A stretch of DNA of 64,000 nt from Bacilli bacterium (GCA_016295795.1 JAEDKN010000001.1:1-64000), one strand, 5' to 3'; shown: positions 35,752 to 44,615, counted from the first letter of the stretch. Translations and numbers: made by a program. The notes: generated by a model from the letters alone, not told the origin.

Positions 35752-37077
35752 TTATTGATATTTTAATATTATATCATAGTTTTCGTTTTTTGATTTAGTA
35801 AATTTAGACTTTTTAATACCAGGAATCCAAATTATGTTATCTTTTGAGTCTACAACGATTGGCCATTTATCTCTTAACTCAATTGGCACTTTATTTTCTA
35901 TGAAAATATCTTTAACTTTTTTTAGACCGTTAATTTTTTTTAAACTCATTTTATCGCCAATTTTCCTTGTTCTTATATGCAAAGGAAAGTTTACTTCATC
36001 CATTTTTATTCTACATATATTGTTGTCATTGTTTTCCGATTCTGATATCTTTTCTATGATATGACCATTTGGTAATTTTGCATATTCATCAAATTCAATT
36101 TCATATTCATAAATATCATCTGTTTTCTTTTTTATAGTCAATTCATTGTATGTTTTTATAGCAATAATATCATTAGGTAAAGATACAAACGAATTTGCTT
36201 TTCTACAATTTATTAAAGAGTTAATTAATGAAACATGATTATCATTAATGAGCATAAGATCATCTTGATAAAATTCTTCTAATATTTTACATATTATCTT
36301 GTTTTGTATTATCTTATCAGCTTCCTTGTACTTTCTTATGTCCAAGATAGAATTTTTATATATTTCATCCAAAACTTTTGAGGCTTCTTTATTAACAAAT
36401 TCGTCATATTCAAAAATCATATTGCTGAATTTTATGAAATGTTCATGAACATTTTTATCTTCTGACTTTAGAAATGGCAAAACAACTTTCCTATATCTAT
36501 TTCTAGTATATTTTCCCTTGAAATTAGATTTATCTATAGCATATTTAATACCATTTTTATCATCATATTCTTTCAATTGATCTTTTGTAACAAAAATAAG
36601 TGGTCTGACTAACTTATATCCCTCTTTTTGAATTAGTGCTTGAAATCCTCCATATCCTTTTAGTGATGAGCCCCTGACTATTCTCATCAAAATTGTTTCC
36701 ATCAAGTCGTCTGCATGATGTGCAGTCATAAGATAATTAGCATTATATTTTTTAACAATCTTGTCAAAAAAATTATATCTTATGGTTCTTGCTTCATTAT
36801 GGAAATTATCATCCCCATATTTTTCAATTAGCATTCGTTCAAAAATTATATCATTTTTCTCACAATATTCCTTTAGAAAAACCTCTTCGTCTTTACTTTC
36901 CTCTCTCACATTATGATTTACATGTGCACATACTATTTTTATCGATTTCTTTTTTCTTATTTTTAACAAAATATCTGTCAAAGCCATAGAGTCCGGTCCA
37001 GCAGAATTCCCAATTACAACAACATCATCATCTTTTAAATTTATTTCTTTCATTAAATAATTTAAAACCTTATCCAT
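35752..37077 (-). CDS. tilS: tRNA(Ile)-lysidine synthetase
   Basis: TilS converts C34 of the CAU-anticodon tRNA(Ile) to lysidine so that it reads AUA. The 441-residue protein has an N-terminal PP-loop ATPase with NSAGPDSMAL at 24-33, where the family usually has SGGxDS. AHVNHNVRE and the LMTAHHADDLMETILMR motif follow. C-terminal TilS_C region KIGDKMSLKKINGLKKVKD is present. It starts the tilS-ftsH pair; hpt is absent between them. AUA-rich coding here makes the gene essential. Confidence 0.95.
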   Translation of the reverse strand: MDKVLNYLMKEINLKDDDVVVIGNSAGPDSMALTDILLKIRKKKSIKIVCAHVNHNVREESKDEEVFLKEYCEKNDIIFERMLIEKYGDDNFHNEARTIRYNFFDKIVKKYNANYLMTAHHADDLMETILMRIVRGSSLKGYGGFQALIQKEGYKLVRPLIFVTKDQLKEYDDKNGIKYAIDKSNFKGKYTRNRYRKVVLPFLKSEDKNVHEHFIKFSNMIFEYDEFVNKEASKVLDEIYKNSILDIRKYKEADKIIQNKIICKILEEFYQDDLMLINDNHVSLINSLINCRKANSFVSLPNDIIAIKTYNELTIKKKTDDIYEYEIEFDEYAKLPNGHIIEKISESENNDNNICRIKMDEVNFPLHIRTRKIGDKMSLKKINGLKKVKDIFIENKVPIELRDKWPIVVDSKDNIIWIPGIKKSKFTKSKNENYDIILKYQ

Positions 37078-37140
37078 ATTACCACCACGTTTCTATATTC
37101 TATAGTAAATATTCATTTATATCAAGACATAATAAAAGAA

Positions 37141-37452
37141 TTATTCATCAGGAATTCTAATAATATATTCTCCATCCTTTGAATAAAAATATTTTTCTCT
37201 CAAATATCTAGCAATATATTCGGGATCTTGCATTTTTTCAACATTAACTGTCAAATCCTTTTCTTCGCTTTTTAATTCTACCAACTTTTCATCTAACTCT
37301 TTTTTTTCTTTATACTTAGAATAAATTTCTGTCCATAATTTTGAGATTGATAAGATAACAGTACAAGACAAAGATAGACATGCTATTCCAAATACCAAAA
37401 AGCGCAATGTGCTTTTTTTTGCTTTTTGTTTTTTTATTTTTTTCTTTGCCAT
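37141..37452 (-). CDS. divIC: DivIC/FtsB-like septum protein
   Basis: This 103-residue bitopic protein has a very basic N-terminal cytoplasmic tail (KKKIKKQKAKK), one membrane helix (about 17-36) and a heptad coiled coil (about 40-75). The FtsB/DivIC end motif DPEYIARYLREKYFYSKDGEYI is diagnostic. It would join DivIB and FtsL at the division site. AAGGTAGGTGAC precedes the ATG. Confidence 0.92.
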   Translation of the reverse strand: MAKKKIKKQKAKKSTLRFLVFGIACLSLSCTVILSISKLWTEIYSKYKEKKELDEKLVELKSEEKDLTVNVEKMQDPEYIARYLREKYFYSKDGEYIIRIPDE

Positions 37453-37537
37453 AATGTCACCTACCTTACCAATTATATTATATCATTCTATTACTTTCTA
37501 TAACAGTCTTTTGTCGATTATTTAACAAAAGTTTACA

Positions 37538-37562
37538 TAAAAAAAGAACACATTTGTGTTCT
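37538..37562 (-). terminator. Terminator overlapping the rpsR stop
   Basis: AGAACAC and GTGTTCT (37556-37562 and 37545-37551) form a perfect stem with loop AAAT, then T7. The rpsR TAG (37561-37563) reaches into the stem. Confidence 0.85.
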
Positions 37563-37776
37563 AGTTAGTATATGGTAATAAAGCAATTGCTCTTGCTCTT
37601 TTAATTTGTTCAACAACTTGTCTTTGATGTTTTGAACAAGTTCCAGTTACACGTCTAGGTAAAATTTTACCTCTTTCATTTATGTATTTTCTTAATATAT
37701 CAACATCTTTATAATCAACTGTTTTACCAGCACACATATAACAAACTTTTTTCTTTTTTCTATAAAATTCTGCCAT
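37561..37776 (-). CDS. rpsR: 30S ribosomal protein bS18
   Basis: The 71-residue protein has the S18 signature ([27 protein letters not shown]) and two further Cys (CYMC) near the N-terminus, suggesting the zinc-binding C+ form. Last gene of rpsF-ssb-rpsR. Confidence 0.98.
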   Translation of the reverse strand: MAEFYRKKKKVCYMCAGKTVDYKDVDILRKYINERGKILPRRVTGTCSKHQRQVVEQIKRARAIALLPYTN

Positions 37777-37790
37777 TTCAATCCTCCTTT

Positions 37791-38255
37791 TTAGAATGGT
37801 AATTCATCATCATTAATTTCAATGCTTGAACCAAAATCTGCGAAAGGATCATTTTTTATATCGGTTGTTTGAGTTGGTTGTTCTGAGAAGGAACTAGGTG
37901 TTATTTCATTTTCACTATTATTAAAAGTTTCACGACTTCCCTTGCTATCTAAGAATTGTACGTTGTCTGCGATAACTTCCGTAACATATCTCTTCTTTCC
38001 ATCTTCGCCATCATATGATCTAGTTTGAATTCTTCCATCAATGGCAACCTGACTTCCTTGACTTAAATAATTTTTAACATTTTCTGCTTGTTTTCTCCAA
38101 ACAACTATATTGATAAAATCTGCTTCTCTTTCACCAGCTTGGTTAGCAAATGTTCTGTTTACTGCAACAGTAAATGTTGCAACAGGCAAATTGCTACTAG
38201 TATATCTTAATTCAGGATCTCTTGTTAATCGTCCTATTAAAAATACTTTGTTCAT
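37791..38255 (-). CDS. ssb: Single-stranded DNA-binding protein
   Basis: The 154-residue protein has an OB-fold ([19 protein letters not shown]..., 1-~105), a Ser/Thr/Gln-rich linker and the acidic tip DDELPF that recruits repair and replication partners. Located between rpsF and rpsR as in most Firmicutes. Confidence 0.98.
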   Translation of the reverse strand: MNKVFLIGRLTRDPELRYTSSNLPVATFTVAVNRTFANQAGEREADFINIVVWRKQAENVKNYLSQGSQVAIDGRIQTRSYDGEDGKKRYVTEVIADNVQFLDSKGSRETFNNSENEITPSSFSEQPTQTTDIKNDPFADFGSSIEINDDELPF

Positions 38256-38266
38256 TAAAATACCTC

Positions 38267-38560
38267 TTATCTTTCTTCTACTTTAATAATTAAATGACGA
38301 AGAATATTTTCATTTATCAAAGCAACACGATCGAATTCTTTAGTTGCTTCATTATCTTTCGCCTCAATTACAAATAAAAAATAATAACCTGTCTTATATT
38401 TTTGAATTTCATAAGCTAGTTCCCTTTGCCCCATAGCCTTTTCTTCTATAATCTTTGCATCTTTTTCGTTTAAAAGGTCTTTCATAGAATTTGCTACTGC
38501 AGTAATATTAGCTTCCTCTAAATCAGGCTTAACAATGAACATAATTTCATATTTTTTCAT
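38267..38560 (-). CDS. rpsF: 30S ribosomal protein bS6
   Basis: The 97-residue protein shows the S6 fold pattern: [35 protein letters not shown] and a C-terminal [10 protein letters not shown]. The 5' leader can fold to mask its AAAGGAGGTG ribosome site, fitting feedback by the S6:S18 complex. Confidence 0.98.
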   Translation of the reverse strand: MKKYEIMFIVKPDLEEANITAVANSMKDLLNEKDAKIIEEKAMGQRELAYEIQKYKTGYYFLFVIEAKDNEATKEFDRVALINENILRHLIIKVEER

Positions 38561-38565
38561 TTTTT

Positions 38566-38628
38566 ACACCTCCTTTTGGACTAATCGGCTTCACCTTCTT
38601 CGTGAAGCAAGGAGTATCTAAATACTCG
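38566..38628 (-). ncRNA. Candidate S6:S18-binding leader of rpsF
   Basis: The leader has a hairpin GCTTCAC/GTGAAGC (38602-38608 with 38588-38594, loop GAAGAAG), directly followed by CCG, the trinucleotide known to matter for S6:S18 binding to rpsF leaders. Below it CTCCTT (38614-38609) can pair with AAGGAG of the ribosome site (38575-38570), leaving CCGATTAGTCCA as an asymmetric loop. A second hairpin GAGTAT/ATACTC (38627-38622 with 38617-38612) uses three of the same bases, so the two forms exclude each other. Family membership is inferred from shape and position. Confidence 0.65.
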
Positions 38629-38633
38629 TTAGT

Positions 38634-38662
38634 ACTATATCAAAAAAAAAATACTTTGTAAA
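38634..38662 (-). promoter_or_regulatory. Promoter of rpsF-ssb-rpsR, fused to the ychF terminator
   Basis: TTTACA (38662-38657), 17 bases, TATAGT (38639-38634) with an extended TG. Transcription would start near 38627, exactly at the first leader hairpin. The short TACTT/AAGTA stem plus T10 just after ychF, which looks like its terminator, forms the -35 and spacer. Confidence 0.7.
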
Positions 38663-38670
38663 GTAATTTT

Positions 38671-39768
38671 TTAAACATTAAATCTAAAATGGCAAATGTC
38701 ACCATCTTGCATAATATAATCTTTTCCTTCTAGTCTTGCACGCCCATTTTCTCGAACTTTCAGTTCGCTGCCATATCTTATTAAGTCTTCATAAGAGATT
38801 ACTTCTGCTTTGATAAAGCCTTTTTCAAAATCCGAATGAATAATACCTGCACATTCTTTTGCGTTCATTCCTTTTCTAAAAGTCCAAGCCCTTACTTCGT
38901 CACTACCCACTGTAAAATATGTTGCTAAACCTAAAATATCATATGTTGTTTTAATAAGTTTATCTAGTCCGCTTTCTTCTATGCCAACTACTTTTAACAT
39001 TTCTAATTTGTCAGCATCATTTAATTCACTTAACTCTGATTCAAGCTTTGCACAAACCTTTATTGTTATTGATCCCTCATTTTTTGCATACTCTTCAACA
39101 ATATTCACATATTTATTATCATTTAATATTTCATTTTCAGATACGTTTGCTAAATATATCATAGGCTTAATAGTTATAAGATTAAAATTTTTTAAGAGTA
39201 ACAGTTCTTCATTTGTAAATTCAATAAGTCTCAATGGTATTCCTTTTTCTAAAGCATCTTTTGCCTTTTGTAAAGTTTCAAGCTCCGTTAGGGCATCTTT
39301 GTCTCTGTTAGTTTGTGCCTTTTTACTAATTCTCGCAATCCGTCCATTTACTATTTCTAAATCTGAAATTGCAAGCTCAACATTAATAATTTCTATATCT
39401 CTAATTGGATCAATTCCATTTTCTACATGAATTATATTATCGTCCTCAAAACATCTTACTACATGACATATTGCATCAACTTCTCTTATATGAGAAAGAA
39501 ATTTATTTCCAAGACCTTCTCCTTGAGAAGCCCCTTTTACTAAGCCTGCTATATCAGTAAATTCAAAACTAGTTGCAATAGTTCTCTCTGGAATATACAT
39601 GTCCTCTAGTTTTTGCAATCTAATATCAGGAACTGTAACAGTCCCTACATTTGGATCGATTGTTGCAAACGGGTAATTAGCAGCCAAAATATTTTTCTTA
39701 GTTATCGCATTAAATAGTGTAGATTTACCAACGTTGGGCAAACCTACTATTCCAGCTTTTAATCCCAT
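38671..39768 (-). CDS. ychF: YchF/OLA1-type ribosome-associated NTPase
   Basis: This 365-residue P-loop protein has GLPNVGKSTLFNAIT (9-23), DIAGLVKGASQGEGLGN, and a non-canonical NVSE in place of NKxD, which in this family favours ATP. A coiled coil and a C-terminal TGS domain follow. AGGAGGTGTAATT precedes the ATG. Confidence 0.96.
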   Translation of the reverse strand: MGLKAGIVGLPNVGKSTLFNAITKKNILAANYPFATIDPNVGTVTVPDIRLQKLEDMYIPERTIATSFEFTDIAGLVKGASQGEGLGNKFLSHIREVDAICHVVRCFEDDNIIHVENGIDPIRDIEIINVELAISDLEIVNGRIARISKKAQTNRDKDALTELETLQKAKDALEKGIPLRLIEFTNEELLLLKNFNLITIKPMIYLANVSENEILNDNKYVNIVEEYAKNEGSITIKVCAKLESELSELNDADKLEMLKVVGIEESGLDKLIKTTYDILGLATYFTVGSDEVRAWTFRKGMNAKECAGIIHSDFEKGFIKAEVISYEDLIRYGSELKVRENGRARLEGKDYIMQDGDICHFRFNV

Positions 39769-39779
39769 AATTACACCTC

Positions 39780-41369
39780 CTATAAAGTAGAATTAACACC
39801 GATTCCTATTGGAGCTCCCAATAGATACCATCCTATTATTATTAGCAGCCAACTTAACGCAATTATTAAACAATAAGGCATTATGTAATAAATGGCTTTT
39901 TTTATAGTAATGGTTTCCTTATCGCTATTGTATATATTTAAATAGCCAATGTAAATAACGAAATATGCAAGCAAAGGAGTAATTCCCTTAGTCATTGAAT
40001 CGGCTGCTCTTAAAATAAATTGGGCAAATTGTGGACTTATATTTGATTGCATCATCATCGGAACGACAACCGGAGCCATTATTTCCCATTTTCCTATAGG
40101 CGTTGTTACAAATAAATTGCATATAGCAATTAATATAACAACAATTAGTATAAGAGGAATACCCGAAAATGATAATTGTGATATAAGCTTAGTAGCTAGA
40201 GCTACTAATACAGGCCCAATATTTGTCTTTCTAAAAACCGCTATAAATTGTGATGCAAAAAATATTAAAGCGATAAGAACTCCTAAGTTACTTAAATACT
40301 CCCCACATTTATTTATTAAATCTTTATCATTCTTAATAGATTTTGTACTTATTCCATACGTAATACCGGTTATTACAAAAAACAAAGATATCACATATGT
40401 AAATCCATCCTGAAAGTATGAATTTTCACCAAAAACCTGCTTTAAATATGTTGTTTCACTCATATCAAGCAATAAACCTGAAAAAGGAAGAGACGGTATA
40501 AGCATATAAATGAAACATATTGCAAATATAATTGCAACTATAAAAGCTCTTTTCAATCCTTTTTTTTCTCTTAATTCTATTTCTATTTTATTTTGTTCGC
40601 TTTCATTTATTGAATCTAAATTTATTTCTTTCGTAGAAAAATCTACTTCAGCTTGTTTTGCTTTACCTATTTTAGGAGCAATAATTTTTTCAATAATAAT
40701 TGTTCCTATTAAAGATAATATTATTGTTGTAACTATTATTATTATCAAATTTGAAGTTAAACTAACATGAAAATTCGAATCTATTAATCTTGCTGCAGCG
40801 GTTGTTTCGGGAATCAAATTAACCTCCATAGAACCAACAAAAATTGTTGCCCCATATCCAAATGCCACGCCGCAAAACGCAGTAATTATTCCCAATATTG
40901 GATTCCTTTTGTTAGCACTAAATATTAAAGCACTAAGAGGTATTAAAATTACATATCCCACATCATTTATTAAACTTGATATAGTAGCAATAAGTATTAT
41001 TATGAATGTCAACTTTTTATTGTCAATATTAAGTGTTATCCTTTTTGTGAAAGCATCTATTAAGCCAGTAGCATATGCTACAGATAATCCGATTAAAGAG
41101 ATTAATAAATTACTTAGTGGAGTAAATCCAGCAAAATTTTTCGCAGCATTGCTAATTATAAATTTAAGTCCATCATAATTTAATAAATTTTCTACTGTAA
41201 GTAATACCGTTTCCAATTCAAGTGTGTTTGCATTTATCTTATTATAGGTTGCTTGAATTTGCAGTGCAGAAAAAATTCCACTTAATATTACTACTACAAT
41301 TGTTAATATTATAAACATGAATATAGGATGGATATTAAATTTTTTAAGCTTTAATGTTTTCTTTTTCAT
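39780..41369 (-). CDS. AbgT-family transporter (p-aminobenzoyl-glutamate/antimetabolite type)
   Basis: This 529-residue membrane protein has about 11-13 segments and AbgT-type motifs: PLSNLLISLIGLSVAYATGL and NDVGYVILIPLSALIF, and later NLFVTTPIGKWEIMAPVVVP and ADSMTKGITPLLAYFV. AbgT proteins import p-aminobenzoyl-glutamate, a folate breakdown product, or export sulfonamides. It is placed between DUF951 and ychF, which are adjacent in B. subtilis, so it has been inserted into an old gene block. Base composition looks like its neighbours. AATGGAG precedes the ATG. Confidence 0.9.
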   Translation of the reverse strand: MKKKTLKLKKFNIHPIFMFIILTIVVVILSGIFSALQIQATYNKINANTLELETVLLTVENLLNYDGLKFIISNAAKNFAGFTPLSNLLISLIGLSVAYATGLIDAFTKRITLNIDNKKLTFIIILIATISSLINDVGYVILIPLSALIFSANKRNPILGIITAFCGVAFGYGATIFVGSMEVNLIPETTAAARLIDSNFHVSLTSNLIIIIVTTIILSLIGTIIIEKIIAPKIGKAKQAEVDFSTKEINLDSINESEQNKIEIELREKKGLKRAFIVAIIFAICFIYMLIPSLPFSGLLLDMSETTYLKQVFGENSYFQDGFTYVISLFFVITGITYGISTKSIKNDKDLINKCGEYLSNLGVLIALIFFASQFIAVFRKTNIGPVLVALATKLISQLSFSGIPLILIVVILIAICNLFVTTPIGKWEIMAPVVVPMMMQSNISPQFAQFILRAADSMTKGITPLLAYFVIYIGYLNIYNSDKETITIKKAIYYIMPYCLIIALSWLLIIIGWYLLGAPIGIGVNSTL

Positions 41370-41371
41370 AG

Positions 41372-41563
41372 CTATTCTCCATTAATTATTTTTTTGACTT
41401 TCTTGTTAAATTCTATTCTAGGAATCATAATAGTTCTTTTACAATTATTACATTGTATTTTGATATCTGCACCTACTCTAACAACTTTCCATTCATTTTC
41501 TCCACATGGATGTGATTTTTTCATTATTACAATAGTCCCAACATCATATTTTTTATCGTTCAT
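41372..41563 (-). CDS. DUF951 small zinc-ribbon-like protein (YyzM-like)
   Basis: The 63-residue protein fits DUF951: YDVGTIVIMKKSHPCGENEW, RVGADIKIQC, CNNC, and a basic end. Three Cys plus a His could bind zinc. Function unknown. The ATG at 41563 follows GAGGTATGAT. Its place after parB is the same as yyzM in B. subtilis. Confidence 0.88.
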   Translation of the reverse strand: MNDKKYDVGTIVIMKKSHPCGENEWKVVRVGADIKIQCNNCKRTIMIPRIEFNKKVKKIINGE

Positions 41564-41579
41564 ATCATACCTCAATTTT

Positions 41580-42458
41580 TTAATATTTTATTTGTAGTAT
41601 TTCTAATATTCTATTCAAATCTCTATCATTAGTAAAAGATATTTCTATTTTTTTGCTGCTTATTCTCACTTTTGTTCCTAATTTTTCAGAAATATTTTCT
41701 TCCAAATATTTATATTGAGGATCCTTTTTATTAATTTTTATTTTATGATTCTTTTCAACACCGTTTTTTTGTGATATTGCTTCTATATCTCTAACATTTA
41801 ATTTTTCATCAACAATCTTATTAGCTAGGTTAATTATTTCTTCCTTATCTCTAATTTTGCTTAATACCCTCGCATGACTCATTGATATTTTCTCAGAAGC
41901 AATCATTTCCTTTACTTCATCCGGCAAATTTAAAAGGCCTAACATATTTGTTATATGACTACGACTTTTGCCAAGTTTCAACGCTAATTCTTCTTGGGTT
42001 ATTTTTAATGTATCTATAAGTTTTTGATAAGCACCGGCTTCTTCTATAGAATTTAAATTTTCTCTTTGTAAATTTTCTAGAAGAGCTATTTCCATCATAT
42101 CTTCATCTGAAAAATCTCTAATTATAGCAGGAATTGTTTCCCTGCCTGCCAAAAGAGAAGCTCTATACCTTCTTTCACCAGCGATTATTTCATAACCCTT
42201 AATACTCCTTTTTACAATTATTGGTTGGAATACTCCATGTTCTTTTATTGAATTAGATAATTCTTCTAACTTTGATTCATCAAAAACCTTTCTTGGTTGA
42301 TATGGGTTTGGTCTAAGTTCCGACAACTTAATTTCTGTAATTTCTTCTTTTGGAGTAGTACTTACTATTTTTTCCTCAAATTTATTTAGATCTAGTTGTT
42401 CATTATTAAAAAGTTCTTCTAATCCCATTCCAAGGGCTCTTCTTTTAATTTGTTCCAT
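41580..42458 (-). CDS. parB: Chromosome partitioning protein ParB (Spo0J)
   Basis: ParB is a CTP-dependent DNA clamp that loads at parS. The protein has a basic N-terminus (KRRALGMGLEELF) that stimulates ParA and the CTP-binding domain with GERRYRAS and ENLQREN. The parS-reading HTH (KITQEELALKLGKSRSHITN) and a C-terminal dimer domain follow. The HTH has Arg (in GKSRS) where Noc has Gln, the parS-type choice. It overlaps parA. The start is uncertain: ATG at 42458, or a TTG nine bases earlier with AGGAAGTGA before it. Perfect parS sites lie at 59999 and 60616. Confidence 0.95.
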   Translation of the reverse strand: MEQIKRRALGMGLEELFNNEQLDLNKFEEKIVSTTPKEEITEIKLSELRPNPYQPRKVFDESKLEELSNSIKEHGVFQPIIVKRSIKGYEIIAGERRYRASLLAGRETIPAIIRDFSDEDMMEIALLENLQRENLNSIEEAGAYQKLIDTLKITQEELALKLGKSRSHITNMLGLLNLPDEVKEMIASEKISMSHARVLSKIRDKEEIINLANKIVDEKLNVRDIEAISQKNGVEKNHKIKINKKDPQYKYLEENISEKLGTKVRISSKKIEISFTNDRDLNRILEILQIKY

Positions 42459-43233
42459 TTCTTTCAATCACTTCCTTTGCTAAATTTAAGTAAGCTTCTG
42501 TACCTTTACTCTTTGGATCATAAACAACAATTGGTTTTCCATGAGAAGGAGCTTCCGTTAACCTTATTAATCTTGGAATAATTGTATTATATACTCTCTC
42601 TTTAAAATACTTCCTTATATCTTCTACAACTTCAAATCCCAAATTAGTTCTAGAATCAAGCATTGTTAATAACACTCCCTCTATATCTAAATTAGGATTT
42701 AAACTTTTTTGTGCCATCATTATTGTATTTAACAATTGCATTATTCCTTCTAGTGCAAAAAATTCACATTGTACAGGAATAATAACTGAGTTTGATGCGG
42801 TAAGCGCATTTGTAGTAATAAGACCTAATGATGGTGGACAATCCATTATTATGTAATCATAGTTGTCCTTTACTGTTTCTATTTTATTCTTCAACTGACC
42901 GCCTTTACTAAAAGCTGGTTCTTCTCTACTTTTTTCAATTAATTCAATATCTATACCTGCCAAATTTATGGTTGCTGGTAAAACATCTAATCTTTTATAT
43001 TTGGTCCTGATAATAGCTTCATCGATTGAACATTTATCAGTTAACACATCATAAACACTTTTGTCTATATCTCCTTTGCTTACACCAATTCCAGTCGTCG
43101 CGTTTCCTTGAGGATCTAAATCTACTAAAAGAACTTTTTTACCCAAAACTGCTAAAGATGCAGAAAGATTTATACTTGTTGTTGTTTTTCCAACGCCGCC
43201 TTTTTGATTAACTAATGAAATTATCTTTCCCAT
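42445..43233 (-). CDS. parA: Chromosome partitioning ATPase ParA (Soj)
   Basis: ParA is a deviant Walker ATPase that binds DNA as an ATP dimer and also controls DnaA. The 262-residue protein starts MGKIISLVNQKGGVGKTTT, with the signature Lys of the deviant Walker A. DLDPQGNATTG and IIMDCPPSLGLIT follow. A second ATG three bases upstream is also possible. It is translationally coupled to parB. Confidence 0.96.
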   Translation of the reverse strand: MGKIISLVNQKGGVGKTTTSINLSASLAVLGKKVLLVDLDPQGNATTGIGVSKGDIDKSVYDVLTDKCSIDEAIIRTKYKRLDVLPATINLAGIDIELIEKSREEPAFSKGGQLKNKIETVKDNYDYIIMDCPPSLGLITTNALTASNSVIIPVQCEFFALEGIMQLLNTIMMAQKSLNPNLDIEGVLLTMLDSRTNLGFEVVEDIRKYFKERVYNTIIPRLIRLTEAPSHGKPIVVYDPKSKGTEAYLNLAKEVIERNGTN

Positions 43234-43264
43234 CATATCACCTTTTCCTTAAACTTCTATTTCT

Positions 43265-43273
43265 ATTCTATCA
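43265..43273 (-). promoter_or_regulatory. Candidate extended -10 for parAB
   Basis: TGATAGAAT about 32 bases before the parA start, on the minus strand, just after the noc terminator. No clear -35. Confidence 0.4.
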
Positions 43274-43303
43274 AAAAAAAGATTTTTTTTAAACGTTTTT
43301 TGA

Positions 43304-43328
43304 TAAAAAAAGATAGTTAAGAACTATC
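43304..43328 (-). terminator. Terminator after noc
   Basis: GATAGTT and AACTATC (43322-43328 and 43312-43318) form a perfect stem with loop CTT, then T6-7. Confidence 0.8.
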
Positions 43329-43348
43329 CAATTTTTAACTTGAATTTA

Positions 43349-44551
43349 TTAATCTTTATCTACTCTAATTACTATTTGGTAAAAATCCTCAAAATCAAAT
43401 TCTTCTACTTCTATCTTACTTCCAGATTTTTTAATATTTTCTATTGTATCTTTTATCTTATTAACCGTCAAACTTACATCTTTTTTCTCCTTTGATGGTT
43501 GTGAAGACACTATATCATTAATATTAGGGAAGAATTGATTATTATTCACATCATCACTATTCTTTTTAGTCTCAACTGGCATAGCAGAAAAATTCTTATA
43601 TAAATTATTTTCAAAACCAATATTATTTGATTGCTGAGTCTCTTGTGTAGGTTGTTTTACTGTCTCCTCAAGACTCATTCCAGCCAAAAGACCACTTCCA
43701 CCAATAATTTCTTCTTTTGGCATATTTGAATTAGAATTCATTGCGTTATCCAAACTTTGTCCATAGCCATTATCAATTGGCCTTAAAATTTGAGACATAT
43801 CTGTAATTTGCGAATCATTATTGTTTGATATATTTTCAGGATTGCTATGAATTTTATCAACTTCTACTTCTAGAGGTTCTATATTGCTAAATGATTGAGG
43901 GTTAAAAATAGACTGATTATCATTTTTTATATTATTATCTTCTTTTCCGTTTTCTACGGTTTCTCTTTTTATTTCTTCATCCAATTCGCGAACAGTCATT
44001 CGGCTAGATATTACTTTTCTTAAAAGTTCAACTTGTTTTTGTGGATCCTCAACGTTTAAAAGACTTCTTGCGTGGCGCTCAGATATTTGCTCATGCAAAA
44101 GGGCATCTTGTACCTCATCTGTCAATGACAGCAATCTTAATTTGTTTGAAACTGCTGATTGAGACTTTCCCATAGTTTTAGCTAATTCTTCTTGAGTAAG
44201 AGCATCTAATTCTAAGATTTTCTGATATGTCCTTGCTTCCTCTATTGGTGTTAAATCTTTTCTTTGCAAATTTTCAATTAATGCAACTTTTGAACTTTCT
44301 TTATCATCTAAATTTTTAATTATAGCCGGAATCTTTGTTAACCCTGCCATAGTTGATGCTTTATATCTTCTTTCTCCAGCAATTATTTCATATTTTTCAC
44401 CAATTTGCCTTACAACAATAGGTTGAATAACTCCATGTTCTTTTATTGAAACAGCAAGTTCCTTTAATGCCTGTTCATCAAAATTTTCTCTTGGTTGAAA
44501 TCTATTCGGTATAATATCATCTAGATATAAATATCTTACCTCATTTTCCAT
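43349..44551 (-). CDS. noc: Noc-type nucleoid occlusion protein with long linker and added C-terminal domain
   Basis: This 400-residue ParB paralogue has a CTP-binding domain with GERRYKAS (59-66) and ENLQRKD (93-99), and then the HTH DALTQEELAKTMGKSQSAVS. Gln131 and Lys137 (GKSQSAVSNKLRLL) match Noc rather than ParB, and perfect Noc boxes occur in the window. The N-terminal amphipathic membrane helix of B. subtilis Noc is missing: the CTPase domain starts at residue ~5. Residues ~205-355 are an Asn/Ser/Gln-rich linker. The last ~45 residues (VNKIKDTIENIKKSGSKIEV, then FDFEDFYQIVIRVDKD) form a small acidic domain. AATGGAGGTTGTAAT precedes the ATG. Confidence 0.88.
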   Translation of the reverse strand: MENEVRYLYLDDIIPNRFQPRENFDEQALKELAVSIKEHGVIQPIVVRQIGEKYEIIAGERRYKASTMAGLTKIPAIIKNLDDKESSKVALIENLQRKDLTPIEEARTYQKILELDALTQEELAKTMGKSQSAVSNKLRLLSLTDEVQDALLHEQISERHARSLLNVEDPQKQVELLRKVISSRMTVRELDEEIKRETVENGKEDNNIKNDNQSIFNPQSFSNIEPLEVEVDKIHSNPENISNNNDSQITDMSQILRPIDNGYGQSLDNAMNSNSNMPKEEIIGGSGLLAGMSLEETVKQPTQETQQSNNIGFENNLYKNFSAMPVETKKNSDDVNNNQFFPNINDIVSSQPSKEKKDVSLTVNKIKDTIENIKKSGSKIEVEEFDFEDFYQIVIRVDKD

Positions 44552-44586
44552 ATTACAACCTCCATTTTATTCTTTATTCTCAATTT

Positions 44587-44615
44587 ATTATACATTATTC
44601 TTTTTTTTTTTACAA
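44587..44615 (-). promoter_or_regulatory. Promoter of noc
   Basis: TTGTAA (44615-44610), 17 bases, TATAAT (44592-44587). The -35 overlaps the rsmG stop codon, so noc has its own transcription start. Confidence 0.7.

Noticed and set aside
41580..44551. noc as a second parB of plasmid or phage origin
   Set aside because: The position, Noc-type HTH residues and Noc boxes fit a chromosomal Noc; no plasmid genes are near.
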